Part shown: positions 7,273 through 7,302 of the stretch, one piece after another
How the letters are laid out: every line of letters begins with the position of its first letter
Numbering within the stretch: the first letter of the stretch is position 1
Source of the DNA: JAJTFW01 sp964584995
Lineage (GTDB): Bacteria > Bacteroidota > Bacteroidia > AKYH767-A > OLB10
Length of the DNA: 7,302 nt
Direction: 5' to 3'
NCBI GenBank assembly: GCA_964584995.1
Contig: CAZPCA010000130.1
Location: 1 to 7,302 of the forward strand
The notes under the pieces: model-generated
Database searches by the model: none
Seen by the model: only the letters and a program-made list of their open reading frames with translations
Told to the model about the DNA's origin: nothing
Made by a program: the position numbers and the translations under genes

Positions 7273-7302
7273 ACCGGAGATACCGTATCGGGAAGAGATT
7301 CT

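Overview
The window looks like a stretch of Bacteroidota chromosome, probably from an environmental, Chitinophagales/Saprospirales-like lineage, although the exact group cannot be fixed from sequence alone. The evidence is a HYR-repeat surface protein with a C-terminal module typical of this phylum, a large DUF2723 membrane protein of the Bacteroidota type, a second secreted multidomain surface protein, no clear Shine-Dalgarno sequences, and moderate GC content.

Layout from left to right. (1) The 3' end of a plus-strand gene for a HYR-repeat extracellular protein, cut by the left edge (3-728). (2) A strong hairpin (746-785) between two convergent genes, which also contains the last codons and stop of the next gene. 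(3) A minus-strand polysaccharide deacetylase of the NodB family (1376 to 750). (4) A good rho-independent terminator on the minus strand (1396-1420). (5) A minus-strand 1035-residue DUF2723 / GT117-type polytopic protein (4542 to 1435), related to the eukaryotic protein O-mannosyltransferase TMEM260. (6) A 306-base divergent intergenic region with two mutually exclusive hairpins and weak Bacteroidota-type promoter matches. (7) A plus-strand secreted surface protein with a signal peptide and several beta-rich modules (4849-7272). Its reading frame ends 30 bases before the right edge, with an odd tail that may be a frameshift.

Taken together, this is a cell-surface neighbourhood: two probably exported, Ser/Thr/Asn-rich adhesin-like proteins flank a membrane glycosyltransferase candidate and a carbohydrate deacetylase. 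It is attractive to infer that the glycosyltransferase modifies surface proteins, but nothing in the sequence ties it to these two neighbours. The terminator between the DUF2723 gene and the deacetylase argues against a tight operon. I see no RNA genes, insertion sequences, CRISPR arrays or phage genes. No clearly new multi-gene system is evident; the most unusual items are the alternative-hairpin leader at 4595-4644 and the broken-looking end of the last gene.
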